A stretch of 64,000 bases of DNA from Phlyctochytrium arcticum (Eukaryota > Chytridiomycota > Chytridiomycetes > Chytridiales > Chytridiaceae), in NCBI GenBank assembly GCA_025602905.1, contig JAHLKI010000029.1:62001-126000 (forward strand). The letters are read 5' to 3'. The notes under the pieces are model-generated. The model was not told where the DNA came from. It made no database searches and worked only from the letters and a program-made list of their open reading frames with translations. Positions within the stretch are counted from its first letter, which is position 1, and every line of letters starts with the position of its first letter. A program made the position numbers and the translations under genes. Below are positions 32,630-43,700 of this stretch, piece after piece.

Positions 32630-35600
32630 ATGGCCGTCAATAGACCCGCAAGCGCTCTCTCTTCCAACAATCTGTCGGGCGATTCGTACAAAAAGGTCAT
32701 TGACATTTTTGAAAAGAGTCTCGATGGCATTCCCATCAATGCCTCTCAAATCCGTCAAACCTTGAAGACTTCAAATTCAGCAACAAGTCCTGCCCAGAGA
32801 ATAGCCCAGGAATGGGCCTCCCTGGTTCTTAAGCGCGAGGTCTTTCAGCGATCTTCCAATGTCGGCGGTGGGAAAAAGACAACTCCCAAATCCCCTCCAT
32901 CGGAAGAGGCCGAGAATGGACAGGGCACGACTTCTGACAGCAAGAAAGAAGTCCCTTTGCGTAGCTCATTGACAGACTTACGACAGACGATTGCAAAGAT
33001 TTTCCAGCATAATCAAGCCGAAAGCAAGCGGATGGCTGAGGAAAAAGTGACTGCCAACGGTGTAGTGAAGAAGCAGCCATTTTGCGCAAAGCAAATCGAA
33101 GCTCTGGTGGAAGAGTGGATTAGCAGCAAGTCAAACCCAGAGAACGCGGCTTCAAATCAAAAGAGCCAAAAGCCGGTACCAGCCCAAAATTCAGGGAAAG
33201 GAAGCAAGAGGCCAATCGAGGAGGAGGTTGACGATGATGAAGATGAGGAGGAAGAGGATTGGGAAAGTTTCATCGATCTCGGAACAATCGACTGGGAGGA
33301 AAGTGTCGAAACGGTTCTTCGTTTGAGCCGCATCGACCAAGTGGAAGATAACGTCAAAGATTTGTCTGTATTGCCAAGCACTCTTGAACTCGAGAAAGGG
33401 AAGTTTGTTTTCAAGAAAAAGTACTTCTCTTTGCTCCTTGCGGCAGTTTATGAAGATGCCGGATTTGTGCACAGCGATTCGCCTACACCAGAGGCTTTAA
33501 AGCTGGATATTGAATCGTACAATGAGTCGGCAGAAAAGGCTTTTAACGAGTTGAAAACAAGATTGGAACAGAAGATTACATCAGCTTGGCAACCTACCAG
33601 GGCCCTGCTCGCGGCATTGGTAAAAGCGGAGGCCGATGGCGTGGCCACCGTCACAGCCGATCTGGGAAAGCGCGCAAATCAGTTTCTCGAAACAAATGCC
33701 TTACAGTTGCAGCCCTTTGAAAGCTTCTGGGCCGCTCACTCAGAGAAATGGAAGAAGAAAGGCAACAAGAGTAAAAACTCAGGTGCTGGATTTAATGAAG
33801 ACCAGGCAGAGTTGGTGGATCAGGAGTTGGAAACTTACCTGATGAACGCGACAACCATGTCCACCGAGTTTCTTAAAGTCGTGCTGGAGCCCATTTTTGA
33901 AAAATTGAAAATCAACATTACTTCGTTCCAGGCTTCGCTCGAGCGGGTGGTAGCACAGGGTAAACTCGTCAATAATAAGCTCCGACAAGCTGTTGATGGC
34001 CTGGAAAACCGGTTCAAGGAAGTCATCGATGACCTTGTGCGTCGCGACTCGCTACTTCGTGCCGAATCAGTACAAAATGCAAACGTCATTCGCGCGGCAT
34101 ACTACAAGGGATCTACTCCGACAGTGCAAGGACGTCTAGAACGTTGCAATAGCCGTGATTTCCGTAAACTTATTAAAGATTTTGAGGCGGCTCAACAGCA
34201 GCAGCGACGCGCTATTCTGAGTCAAACGGCTTCCCAGGCCCCCTGCTTCTCATCTCTGGCCGTCATATCCCTAATGATGCTTCAGACTTTATTGGCTCAG
34301 GGTGAGATTACGGAAAAGAAGATCATTAAAGCTCACCGAGAAGAGATTCTGGACGACCCGGACCTTGCAGAGTTGGAGGAAAGGGGTTTGGATTTGTCAA
34401 GTGAGCTTGACGAATTGATGACTGGTGGCTTGTTGGAGCTAGGAAGGCACATTGCGGTGGAGGCATGCAAAGAGGGTACCAATATGCTCGAGGACAAGGT
34501 CTGGACAACTTCCATGTCGAAGCAAATGTCGAAGATGTTTGGGCCTGGCAAATCATCCGGGGATGGCGACGCAATCTCACCTGCTTCTGCATCTTCCCCG
34601 GCAAGCTCTTCCAGCTCCAAAAAGAACAAGAAGAAGAAGAAGAAAGGTGGCGCGAAAGAGACTGAAGCACAGGATAGAGAACAAGTTGTCATATCGCCGG
34701 ACGAGGACGGAGTAGATTACGATAAAGTGTTAGCAGACCATTATGCGGCAGAAGCTGCATCTAAAGCAGAAGCGAAAGCCAAAGTAGATGCAGAAGCGAA
34801 AGCGAAATCTGAAGCAGAGGCAAAAGCGAAAGCTAAAGCAGAGGCAGAAGGGAAGGCCAAAGCAGACGCGGATGCGAAAGCCAGAGCCGAAGCGGAAGGG
34901 AAGGCCAAAGCAAAAGCTGAAGCAGAAGCAAAAGCAGTGAAAGCAAAAGCTGAAGCAGAAGTGAAAGCAGCGAAAGCGAAAGCCGAAGCCGAAGCAAAAG
35001 CAGCGAAAGAAAAAGCTGAAGCAGAAGCAAAGGCAGCGAAAGCAAAGGCCGAAGCAGAGGCAAAGGCAGCGAATGCAAAGGCCGAAGCTGAAGCAAAGGC
35101 AGCGAAAGCAAAGGCTGATGAAGAAGCAAAAGTCAAAGCGAAGGTGGGGGCAGAAGCTAAAGCCAAGGCAGAAGCGGAAGCAAAAGCAAAAGCGGCAGCC
35201 GAAGTCACAGCCAAAGCGGCAGCAGATGCAGCAGCAGAGGCAGCAGAAAAAGCGACAGCGGAAATAGCAGCACAAGCAGCAGCAAAGAGAGCAGCAAAGG
35301 CGGCAGCAAAAGCTGCGAAAGCTGCATCAAAAGCTATCCCAGATGCAACGTTTTTTGAGGAATCGTCGGAGTTAGTTGGATCACCCCCCAAGGTTGCTGA
35401 ACAAATTCCAAATTCCCCTTGGGAAACCGAAGCTGTAGTTGACAACGCATCCCCTCTGCTCACAGCCCGCAAATCTTTACCTAGTTCACCTAAAAATCCA
35501 CATCGCTCTTCTTCACCGGATGATATTGATAAGTTTGATCTTGATTTGCGTACACTCCGTCCGGATCTACCCGACGCCCTTCACGAAGATCCAGCAACCA

Positions 35601-36232
35601 ATGCATCTTTCCAAGAAATCGCACGTGCTCCCAATATCGGAATGCCTCTTCCACCCAATCCACCAGGCATTGCTTATTTGTGGGGTCCTCCCGGCCAAAA
35701 TCTTCGAGGAACTGGGGCTGCTGCCGCAGCATCAACCTTCCTTCCTTTTACCAACACGGTCAATTCCGGCATTATTGGTTCTTCCATGGGCATGTCCAAT
35801 ACACAACAGCTGACTCTGGAGAATCACGACCTGCGTAGCGAGCGGGATTCCATGCGTAATGAAAATGCATCACTTCGCAATGAGAACGCCGAGTTGCGAC
35901 GATTACTCGAAAAGAACTCGACGGACATCAAAATGGCCCAAGCTCACATTCAGCATTTGATGCACACAATCCGGGATATGGAGCGTTTGATGTCAGTGCA
36001 GCATGCCCCTTTATCTCCTACAGCAAGTGTGAGTGGTCAGCTTAATGGTGGGACTTTCTCTCAGCAACCGGGTCACATTTCGAACAAGGCCGTTCGGCGC
36101 CCACAATCAGTTCGTTGCGGCAATTGCGGAAATGCTGGACACGAGAGTGGTCAATGCGAGTGGGGCTGCCGGTACTGCCGTTCCAAAGATCACTTGAGCG
36201 ACGCGTGCTCTAGATCAGTTTCTGTCGTCTAA
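32630..36232 (+). CDS. Large Ala/Lys/Glu-repeat protein with two C-terminal CCHC zinc knuckles
   Basis: A single-exon 1200-residue ORF; the ATG at 32630 has a good context (ACCATGG), while the frame is open further upstream. The N-terminal 600 residues are mostly helical with an acidic stretch near residue 205. A Lys-rich patch (KKNKKKKKKGG, about 665) precedes about 200 residues of KAEAEAKA-type repeat (34745-35340), expected to form a long charged helix. A short coiled coil follows (RNENASLRNENAELRRLLEK). The protein ends with two perfect C-x2-C-x4-H-x4-C zinc knuckles: CGNCGNAGHESGQC and CRYCRSKDHLSDAC. Zinc knuckles usually bind single-stranded nucleic acid, so an RNA-associated scaffold is the best guess. 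I do not recognise an orthologue. Confidence 0.8.
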   Translation: MAVNRPASALSSNNLSGDSYKKVIDIFEKSLDGIPINASQIRQTLKTSNSATSPAQRIAQEWASLVLKREVFQRSSNVGGGKKTTPKSPPSEEAENGQGTTSDSKKEVPLRSSLTDLRQTIAKIFQHNQAESKRMAEEKVTANGVVKKQPFCAKQIEALVEEWISSKSNPENAASNQKSQKPVPAQNSGKGSKRPIEEEVDDDEDEEEEDWESFIDLGTIDWEESVETVLRLSRIDQVEDNVKDLSVLPSTLELEKGKFVFKKKYFSLLLAAVYEDAGFVHSDSPTPEALKLDIESYNESAEKAFNELKTRLEQKITSAWQPTRALLAALVKAEADGVATVTADLGKRANQFLETNALQLQPFESFWAAHSEKWKKKGNKSKNSGAGFNEDQAELVDQELETYLMNATTMSTEFLKVVLEPIFEKLKINITSFQASLERVVAQGKLVNNKLRQAVDGLENRFKEVIDDLVRRDSLLRAESVQNANVIRAAYYKGSTPTVQGRLERCNSRDFRKLIKDFEAAQQQQRRAILSQTASQAPCFSSLAVISLMMLQTLLAQGEITEKKIIKAHREEILDDPDLAELEERGLDLSSELDELMTGGLLELGRHIAVEACKEGTNMLEDKVWTTSMSKQMSKMFGPGKSSGDGDAISPASASSPASSSSSKKNKKKKKKGGAKETEAQDREQVVISPDEDGVDYDKVLADHYAAEAASKAEAKAKVDAEAKAKSEAEAKAKAKAEAEGKAKADADAKARAEAEGKAKAKAEAEAKAVKAKAEAEVKAAKAKAEAEAKAAKEKAEAEAKAAKAKAEAEAKAANAKAEAEAKAAKAKADEEAKVKAKVGAEAKAKAEAEAKAKAAAEVTAKAAADAAAEAAEKATAEIAAQAAAKRAAKAAAKAAKAASKAIPDATFFEESSELVGSPPKVAEQIPNSPWETEAVVDNASPLLTARKSLPSSPKNPHRSSSPDDIDKFDLDLRTLRPDLPDALHEDPATNASFQEIARAPNIGMPLPPNPPGIAYLWGPPGQNLRGTGAAAAASTFLPFTNTVNSGIIGSSMGMSNTQQLTLENHDLRSERDSMRNENASLRNENAELRRLLEKNSTDIKMAQAHIQHLMHTIRDMERLMSVQHAPLSPTASVSGQLNGGTFSQQPGHISNKAVRRPQSVRCGNCGNAGHESGQCEWGCRYCRSKDHLSDACSRSVSVV

Positions 36233-36439
36233 ACACATCTTCAGCACTTTTGTATGCTTGACGATTACTAGTATCAATGGGAATCTATCGAATTGAATTT
36301 CATTTAGCATAGTATATCTAGTCACGGTAGATGACCACCGCTGTTTTTAATATTATTGTAAATATAGGCTTGGGAATCGGTGGACGATGTGATATTGTGG
36401 GAATTTCCGGCTGCTCAAGTTTCGCATTTTTTGCCCCGG

Positions 36440-37409
36440 ATGAGTGACATTTCAACCTCCGAGCAGGGATCACCCACAAGTAAAACACTGGACGACAAGG
36501 ATAGCGACACAGATCCTGATACCAACAATAATAGGCAGCTGTGTGCCCACAATGCAGCAACACCACCACCAGACGCTTTGCCTCGCGAACCCCGCATCGG
36601 CGTTGAGGGCAATTGGCCAACTTTCGTCTACCTATCCTGTAAGATCACTTCTTCCCTATTGTTTTTTCCCATCCCAAACTGACGAAACACCACTTCATCT
36701 CAGTTCCTCTCCCTATAGATCTTTATGAGACGCTTCCTTCCTTATTGAGTCAAACTCTCGCAAACCTCCCACCTGGCGTCGAGCTCAAACGGGTGAATCC
36801 ATTGGAAGAAGCGTACCATCTGAGCTTATCAAAAACCGTGTACTTGAAACTATTTCAAATTGATCGGTTCGTGGCGAATTTGAAGAAGCGTTTGAAAGGA
36901 TCGAAGAAGTAAGCCAAGTCTGCGTTTTTGGCCGTCAATTTGTAAAATACTAAACTTTCTCAGATTTAGTATCGGATTCGCCAATTTGAGCACTTTTCGA
37001 AATGATGCCGATTCCAAATCCTTTCTTGGGCTGATGGTGGGGGCCGGCGGGGGGCAGGTAAACTAACATTTTCGATCGAATGGTATCTCACGAGCCTCAC
37101 ATCCCTTTTGCATGTAGCTAAGAACCATTTTAAAAGAGGTCGACCACACAATGCTTGATTTCCGGTTTCCTACTTTCTACACAGTACGTTCCTCCACGTA
37201 AACATCCCCTGGCTTATAACACTTTTTTACTTTAGAAACCGCGGTTTCACATATCAGTCGCCTGGACAGACGGTCCTATTTTAACGGATTCCTGCTTACC
37301 CAGTATAGAAAGGGATACCCAAATTGAGATTCTAAAGGCAAGGGTCAAGGTAGACAAGATTTTGGCGAGGATAGGAAATCGGCTGATAGAGATTCCTCTG
37401 GAAGAGTGA
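36440..37409 (+). CDS. USB1 (Mpn1) U6 snRNA 3'-5' phosphodiesterase, five exons
   Basis: Exons 36440-36638, 36704-36908, 36964-37057, 37118-37183 and 37236-37409 join in frame to a 245-residue protein. Both catalytic H-x-S tetrapeptides of the 2H phosphoesterase fold are present: YHLSLSKTVYLK and FHISVAWTDG. They are flanked by family sequence (EGNWPTFVYLSFPLP, FSIGFANLSTFRNDADSKSF, LRTILKEVDHTMLDFRFPTF). USB1 trims and end-modifies the oligo(U) tail of U6 snRNA in the nucleus, protecting it from decay. Introns are 53-65 nt with clear GT-AG ends. The N-terminal 60 residues are disordered and acidic. Confidence 0.9.
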
Positions 37410-37731
37410 GTAGCGTCAGGATAATTTATTGTAAGTTGATAGTATGTAGTCAACCTAATGATAGGTGCGAGCTATTGAAAAATGTATATACAAATGGGAT
37501 TAAGTAAAATGGGCAAACTCCCTGCGCGCTACCCTGATCAATGAAATGTCACAATTGAATTGGCATAAGGTCCAAAAAAGTAGGCAGACGGCAACACGCA
37601 GGCCATGCTACCCAGACATCCGAGGCAGGAGATCCTCATGGTCGCTAGATATTTTGAATAATTGCTGCTGGTTTCTATCATGGCTATCGTTAAATAAAAG
37701 GTCGCGTGAAAGTAAAATTCATGATGTGAAC

Positions 37732-40700
37732 TCACGCCAATGCCCAATTATGTACAAAGGCTTTGCGTTCCTTTTCTTCCGTACTATAGGCTCTGGTACG
37801 CATGTCAATGTTATGACCAGCTTTCAGCTTGTGAATCTTGAAATGTCTGTCGTAAAAAAGATATTCTAAATTTCGGAAAAGAACCGTCTCAAATTTAGGA
37901 AGAGTCTGCATGAAGTACTTTAATAACGTGTATCAGACCATATTAGAGCCTACACTCACCGAGAGCTTCAGGCTATCAGCTTGGTGACGAGGAATCTGAA
38001 TTGTGATGCGAGTAAGTGAAGGATCGATGGCGAGTACAAAGACATCCTCATTCCGGCCATCGCCCACTGGCATTCGGTGATCTGTGAAGTCACATTCAGC
38101 AATTTGCCCAAACCTGATGAGAGAGCGCACATACCAAGAATGATGATCATTAAGTCCACTTCCTCGTAACGTTTCAATTCGCCTAAATCGGCGCATTGAA
38201 TGCTGCCTAGGACCGGCCGCGGCTGGTACAGCGTTGAAGCAAGTCTTGTGGGCGTGGTGCTGCGCTCTATATACTGAGTAGACCGCTGTGCTCGCAATTC
38301 TATAACTTTGGACCACGAAGCATTGCGCTTTCCCGGTAAAAGACGATAGACTTTGAACCGCTTTCCTTCTGTCAGCTGTGAGAGCTGACTTTCGTTTGGG
38401 CCCCAGATGGTTAAGGTTGCCAGTCCACATCGTTCTTTGGGTATTGCCTTTGGCTGGTAGTCGCAAACTCGGAAGGTCACTAAGCCGGTTACATTGCGGG
38501 AAGGGGTAACTTCATCAAGCTGGTCCTTTATTTCGCTCTCTAATTCGGAGGTCCTTTTATCCACAACCTGTTGCAACCTTCCAAGAGCGCGCTCTTTCCT
38601 TTCCGGGCATAGATTTGATGAAAGAATGTATGGCATCAAGGGTTCTCCCAGGTCTTCAACCATCTCATCCAAATCCTGAGTGTCCAGATCTGTCAGAATT
38701 TTAACGGTTAGTAAAATCCGTAGGTCAGCGTAAACGGGCTCTTACCTTTGGATTCTAATTTCTTTATTTGTGCAGGATTGAATTGCACGCGATCTAAACT
38801 TGTCTGAGCCGCTTTCAGTTCGATGATTCGCTCCTTCTCTCGCATAACCCGCCTCTCCCACTCCCGCGCCGCATGGCTTTCCTCGCCGGCGGATAAAAAC
38901 AAGGTTTTGCCGTCAGCCAATTTCTCGAAATATCTCAGCGGGTATTTCCGGCATATTACAAGATCCAAGCAAGGAATGACCCCCCCGTCAGGCGAAACGT
39001 GCCGAATTCCGTATTGAAACTCCTTGCCGATCTGATATCCCAACTTGGTATCCCACGCACTTCGGCGTGTGCCATTCGCATGCAATCCCAATTGGACTTC
39101 ATCAGAAGCCTCCAAAACGGGACAGGGCTCAGAAGGACCCAACAAACGTGCGGCACAAATGCTCAGCTTCATGCCAACATATATCCGCGATTCCATGATT
39201 TGACGTTCTAAAATCGAATCCACGGACGCTTTAATTGTGTACCAACCGTCAGTCAGCTCGAGATGCCACTCCGGTGGGGTCTTCACACCATTCTTCGTCG
39301 GCCTTGTATCATCGATGGCCCTGCGAGAGACACAAAGGACCATAAATCGACTAGGCGAGTTATCTTGCTCAACAATCAACTTGATGGCGGAGCGTTTCGC
39401 GCGGTTGATTTCACGCTCATACCGATACCGAAGCTGATTTGCAACTTTTGTTGGGCTCCAATATTCATCCAACAAAGTCGGAAATGATCGGACCATACTT
39501 GCCAATTTCCAAAGAATGAGGCTGTAATGATTCTCCACCCATTCTGCTGAGGCAAGTCCACCATCCGCACCTGCACCCAAGAGCGCGACCCGGGCCTGTG
39601 TTAGACCCCACTCGGGGTGGTCCCCAGATTTCGCAGGAAACTTAAAATCGCGCGCCGTACAAATATTCATCATTAATGCAGCAGAGGGAACTCCTGCGGC
39701 GATAAGTTCTTGCCAGCTTTGTGCAAAGCGGGCTGGCAGCGAATTGAGTGCCAAGCGTTGCTCGCTTCGAGTATCCAAATCAAATAATTTCAACAGTTCC
39801 AACTTTCTAGGTCCCATTAGCCCATTGTTTTTATTCACCAGTGAACTAACCAAGCTTCTGTGCGCTATGGGGGTACCCACCGGGGAACCTGTGGTTTTCT
39901 TCATCGGTGACACGAAGGGTTTGCAGTTAAACCCAGTTGCAACTCTTTTCACAGGAGTAGGAGTTCGGGAAAGAGCCATGGGTTTAGAGCCCGATGAGGC
40001 ACCGCCGGTGCCGCCAGGGGAATGGAACGAGGGTTTTCGGTATGGCTTGGACCAAGACGCCGCCATCGATGAAGCTGCTGGCGTTCTCATTGGGGTCCTC
40101 GGTTGGGGTCGGTTTGTAATGGAGGGCCGGAGCTCGCCCGGATTCAAGAGTGAGTTAAACTCAGTATTTTCCCGAAACGGCGTATTTAGTCTGCTTGGGG
40201 TGTTTCCGTTGAAAGAAGATTGTCCAGTCAATCCAACGCGTTGTGTAGTTTTCTGCGGTGTTCTTGAATCAAATCTTGAATGGTTTAATCCTGAAACCTC
40301 TTCGGTAGAAGCATTGGACACGCTGCTGCCAGTTAGCTTGCTGACTTCCGCGGATTCGGATGCCGAGCCGTGCATAATCAGCGACGCTCTTACTTCGGAT
40401 TCTCGCGAAACCGTCGGAAGTGCCTTGCCTGACGCTCGGCTAAATCCGCTGCTCCCAGTTTGAAAGTTTTCCGACTTCGGAAACTCCTCGCGTATGTCCA
40501 TGAGATGTGCACCGACCTGTAGAGACTTTGCAGACAACTGAGGTAAAGGTCTCTTGGATGCAGTCTGAAACCCTCCCAGGTCACCCAAGCCCTCAATGTT
40601 CTCACGTGCGTTATTTTTCTCTATCGATTGTCCATCTCCTGTAACATCCCCATGACACTCGAAATTTGGTGTTGCTACACTGCTGATGATGGTTTCCGCT

Positions 40701-43700
40701 CTTTTGAATGCTTCTTTTGACAGTGGTGGGAGAGACTTTCCGGACGCCGTACCAAATCCGCTAAAGACACCAGGGATCGATGTTGTCTGAGCTGCGTCAA
40801 CTTGTGGTATGCCCAGCGATGTCTTTTCTTTAGGAAACACATCATGCCCCTTAGCAGAGCCGGAGTTTGCTGTTGCCCCACCGTTCATGATCGCCTGTGC
40901 CTTATGGAGCGATGCGCTTGACAACGGTGGGAGAGACTTTCCGGACGCCGTGTCAAACCCGCCAAAGAGGCCAGGAATTGATGCTGCGCGAGCCGCGTCA
41001 AGTTGCGGTATGCCTTCTGATGGCTTTTTCTCTGAAAACACTTCAGAGTCGGAATTTGTTGTCGCCGCGCTGTTGATGATTGCCTGCGCCTTATGAAGCG
41101 ATGCTCTTGGTAGTGGTGGGAGAGACTTTCCGGATGCCGTACCAAATCCACTGAAGACGCTAGGGGTTGATGCTGCCTGAGCTGCGTCAACTTGTGGTAT
41201 GCGCGCTGATGACTTTTCTTTTACAAACACATTCTGCCCCCTGACAGGTTCGGAATTCGTTGCTCCCGCACCATTCATAATCACTTGCGCCCTGTGAAGC
41301 GAAGCGCTTGACAATGGTGGAAGAGATTTGCCGGAGGCCGTACCAAATCCTCCAAAGACGCCAGGAACTGCTGCTGTCTGACCCGCGGCAACCTGTACCG
41401 AGTCGACTGATGGGGTTTGTTGGGGTAATACATCCTGCCCGCTCACAAGGTCGGTATCTGTTGCTGTCGCACTGTTTATGATCGCCTTTGCCTTAAGAAC
41501 CGATGCGTTTGACAGTGATGGGAGAGATTTCCCGGAGGCTGTACCAAATCCGCTAAAAACGCTAGGGGTGGATGCTGTCTGAGGGGCAACAAGCGATATC
41601 GTGCCCGCTGATGGGGTGTGCTTGGTTAACGTATCCTGTCCGCTCACAGAGTCGAGATTTTTCACTCCCACGCTGTTCATAATCACCTCCGCCTTACGAC
41701 GCGATGCACTCGAGAGTGGTGGCAGAGATTTGCCGGAGGCCGTACCAAATCCACCAAAGAGGCTGGGACTCGTCATTGTCGGTGATGCAGTAACCTCCCC
41801 CAAGCCTACTGACGACATTTTCCCGCCATGGACCTCGTGCTCACCAATGTCGTCGGTAAGAAACAAGGATTCAGCTTTGCGCATACCATCAACAAAGATA
41901 GTGCCGAGTTCTTTTCCGGAAGCCGCTTTGAAACATGCAGTCTTCCTCATTGTACTTAGTGCATTTAACGTGTCAGGAGAGTTGACGCTTGCTGCATCAG
42001 ATATGCCCATAACAGTTTGGGCCCTGGAAAAAGCTTCAGTGGATACTGGGGGAAGACTTTTCCCGGAAGCTCTGCGAAATTCTCCCGCTTCCAGATTAGT
42101 GATCTTTGCGGGGACAAGGCATTCCTGATGCTCCGGGGAAATGTTAGGTACAGAAGGAGCGGCATCGTTTTCTTGAATGATGATCGCTTTCGGGATACGC
42201 AAATCTCCATCGGGTGGTTTGAGGAGTGTCTTTCCGGCTGCCGTGTCGGAGCGGGAAAAATTTGGGACCTCCGCCGTGTCACTCGCGTTCGCAAGACCTG
42301 TCGGCTCCGCACTGCCAGTGGATTCACGATTCCCCGCGGTGCATGTGACTGTAGGAATTTCTGGCGGAACGTCCTCATGCAATGGCAACGGGCCAGTGTG
42401 TTTGTTCCCGGAAGAGTGGTTCCGAGTATTCGATCTGTACGAGGGTTTAATCGAGCGGCTACGTATCGCGGGCGTTCGATTGTTGGGGCTTTTCGGCAAA
42501 TTTGGCCTCTTGTATCTCAAGCCCATGGCCCCAACCTTTAGTTCTTCCAAACCCTTCGGCGCAAAATTAGCAATACTCGGCTTATAATTGTTCAAATCGA
42601 AGGGATCAATCGTCCTGTCCTTCGTCATGTCAATGTTTACTTCCTTGCCCCCGGCCGTTTTGAAAAGCGCAGGCTCTTGCACAATACTCCGTTCAGTCTG
42701 ACTGGGACGTGTTTCGAGCGACTGACCACTCATATCAAGCTGTCGATCCAATGCCTGCACCATACTCGCGGAGATTTCATGGTCCATCGAATCGAATGGG
42801 TCATCGAACTGTGTGATCCGACAGCTGGCTCCTTCTTGAAGTTTGGAGGCCTCCAATGAATTTTGTCTATATATTTGACTTGCCATGTGAACTTCATCAA
42901 GAATGGCATCATCAATCTCGTCGTATGCATCTAAACTGAGTTGTGACGGTGCGGCCTCTGCCTCACACTTGCGCCTTTTAGAACGCTGCGATAACAATTG
43001 GCTTGCTTGGTTCAGCCCGCTATTTTTTGGTGAAAGCCCGCCAGTCGATCGGTCTTGATGCTTATTGACAATATCACCGACTCCCGTGAACAGCTCGGGC
43101 AAATCAGTAACTGGGTCTTCATGCCGGGAGGGAACTGACGAATTCCTACGCCAGAAATTAATCGATCATATAATTCTACAATGCTTGCCCGACACATACG
43201 CTAGATAACATTCGGTCAATGCTCTTTCCGGTTCCGGAGGATGAATAAACTCGAAAAACGAGGAGCTTAATGGGGACCCTTTCCGTTTGCTAGTCACAGT
43301 AGGCATCGTTACTGAGGTTATTTCGAGGGAGGGGCTAGCCAGCTCGGTTGATGCCAATAAGGAATTGCTCGTATTATTGCCCGTGGAAGCGTTATGTAAA
43401 AAAGACCCCGCTCGTGAAACTCGCTCTGGGTCTGGCGATGTAGTATGTACAGCGTCGGGCGCTCTTCTCTCAGATTCCTCGTCCATAGCATTGGAGCAAA
43501 GACTTGACTCTTTTTCTCCCGCGAATTCTGCAGATGGTGGCCTTGAGGGGCTGTTGTTTTCGAGAACAGGCCCCGAGCAAGTAGTGGTTTGCGTAAGAGA
43601 TACAACATTATGCATTACCTTGGCATTGGTCGCATTCAGCAATTCCGAGGTATTGTCATGGTTGATCTGGGATGTCCCACTTCCTTGTGTCGTGCTGATT

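Noticed and set aside
34730..35472. Minus-strand Cys/Phe-rich and Ala/Ser-rich ORFs
   Set aside because: They are reverse-strand shadows of the KAEAEAKA repeat in the zinc-knuckle protein gene.
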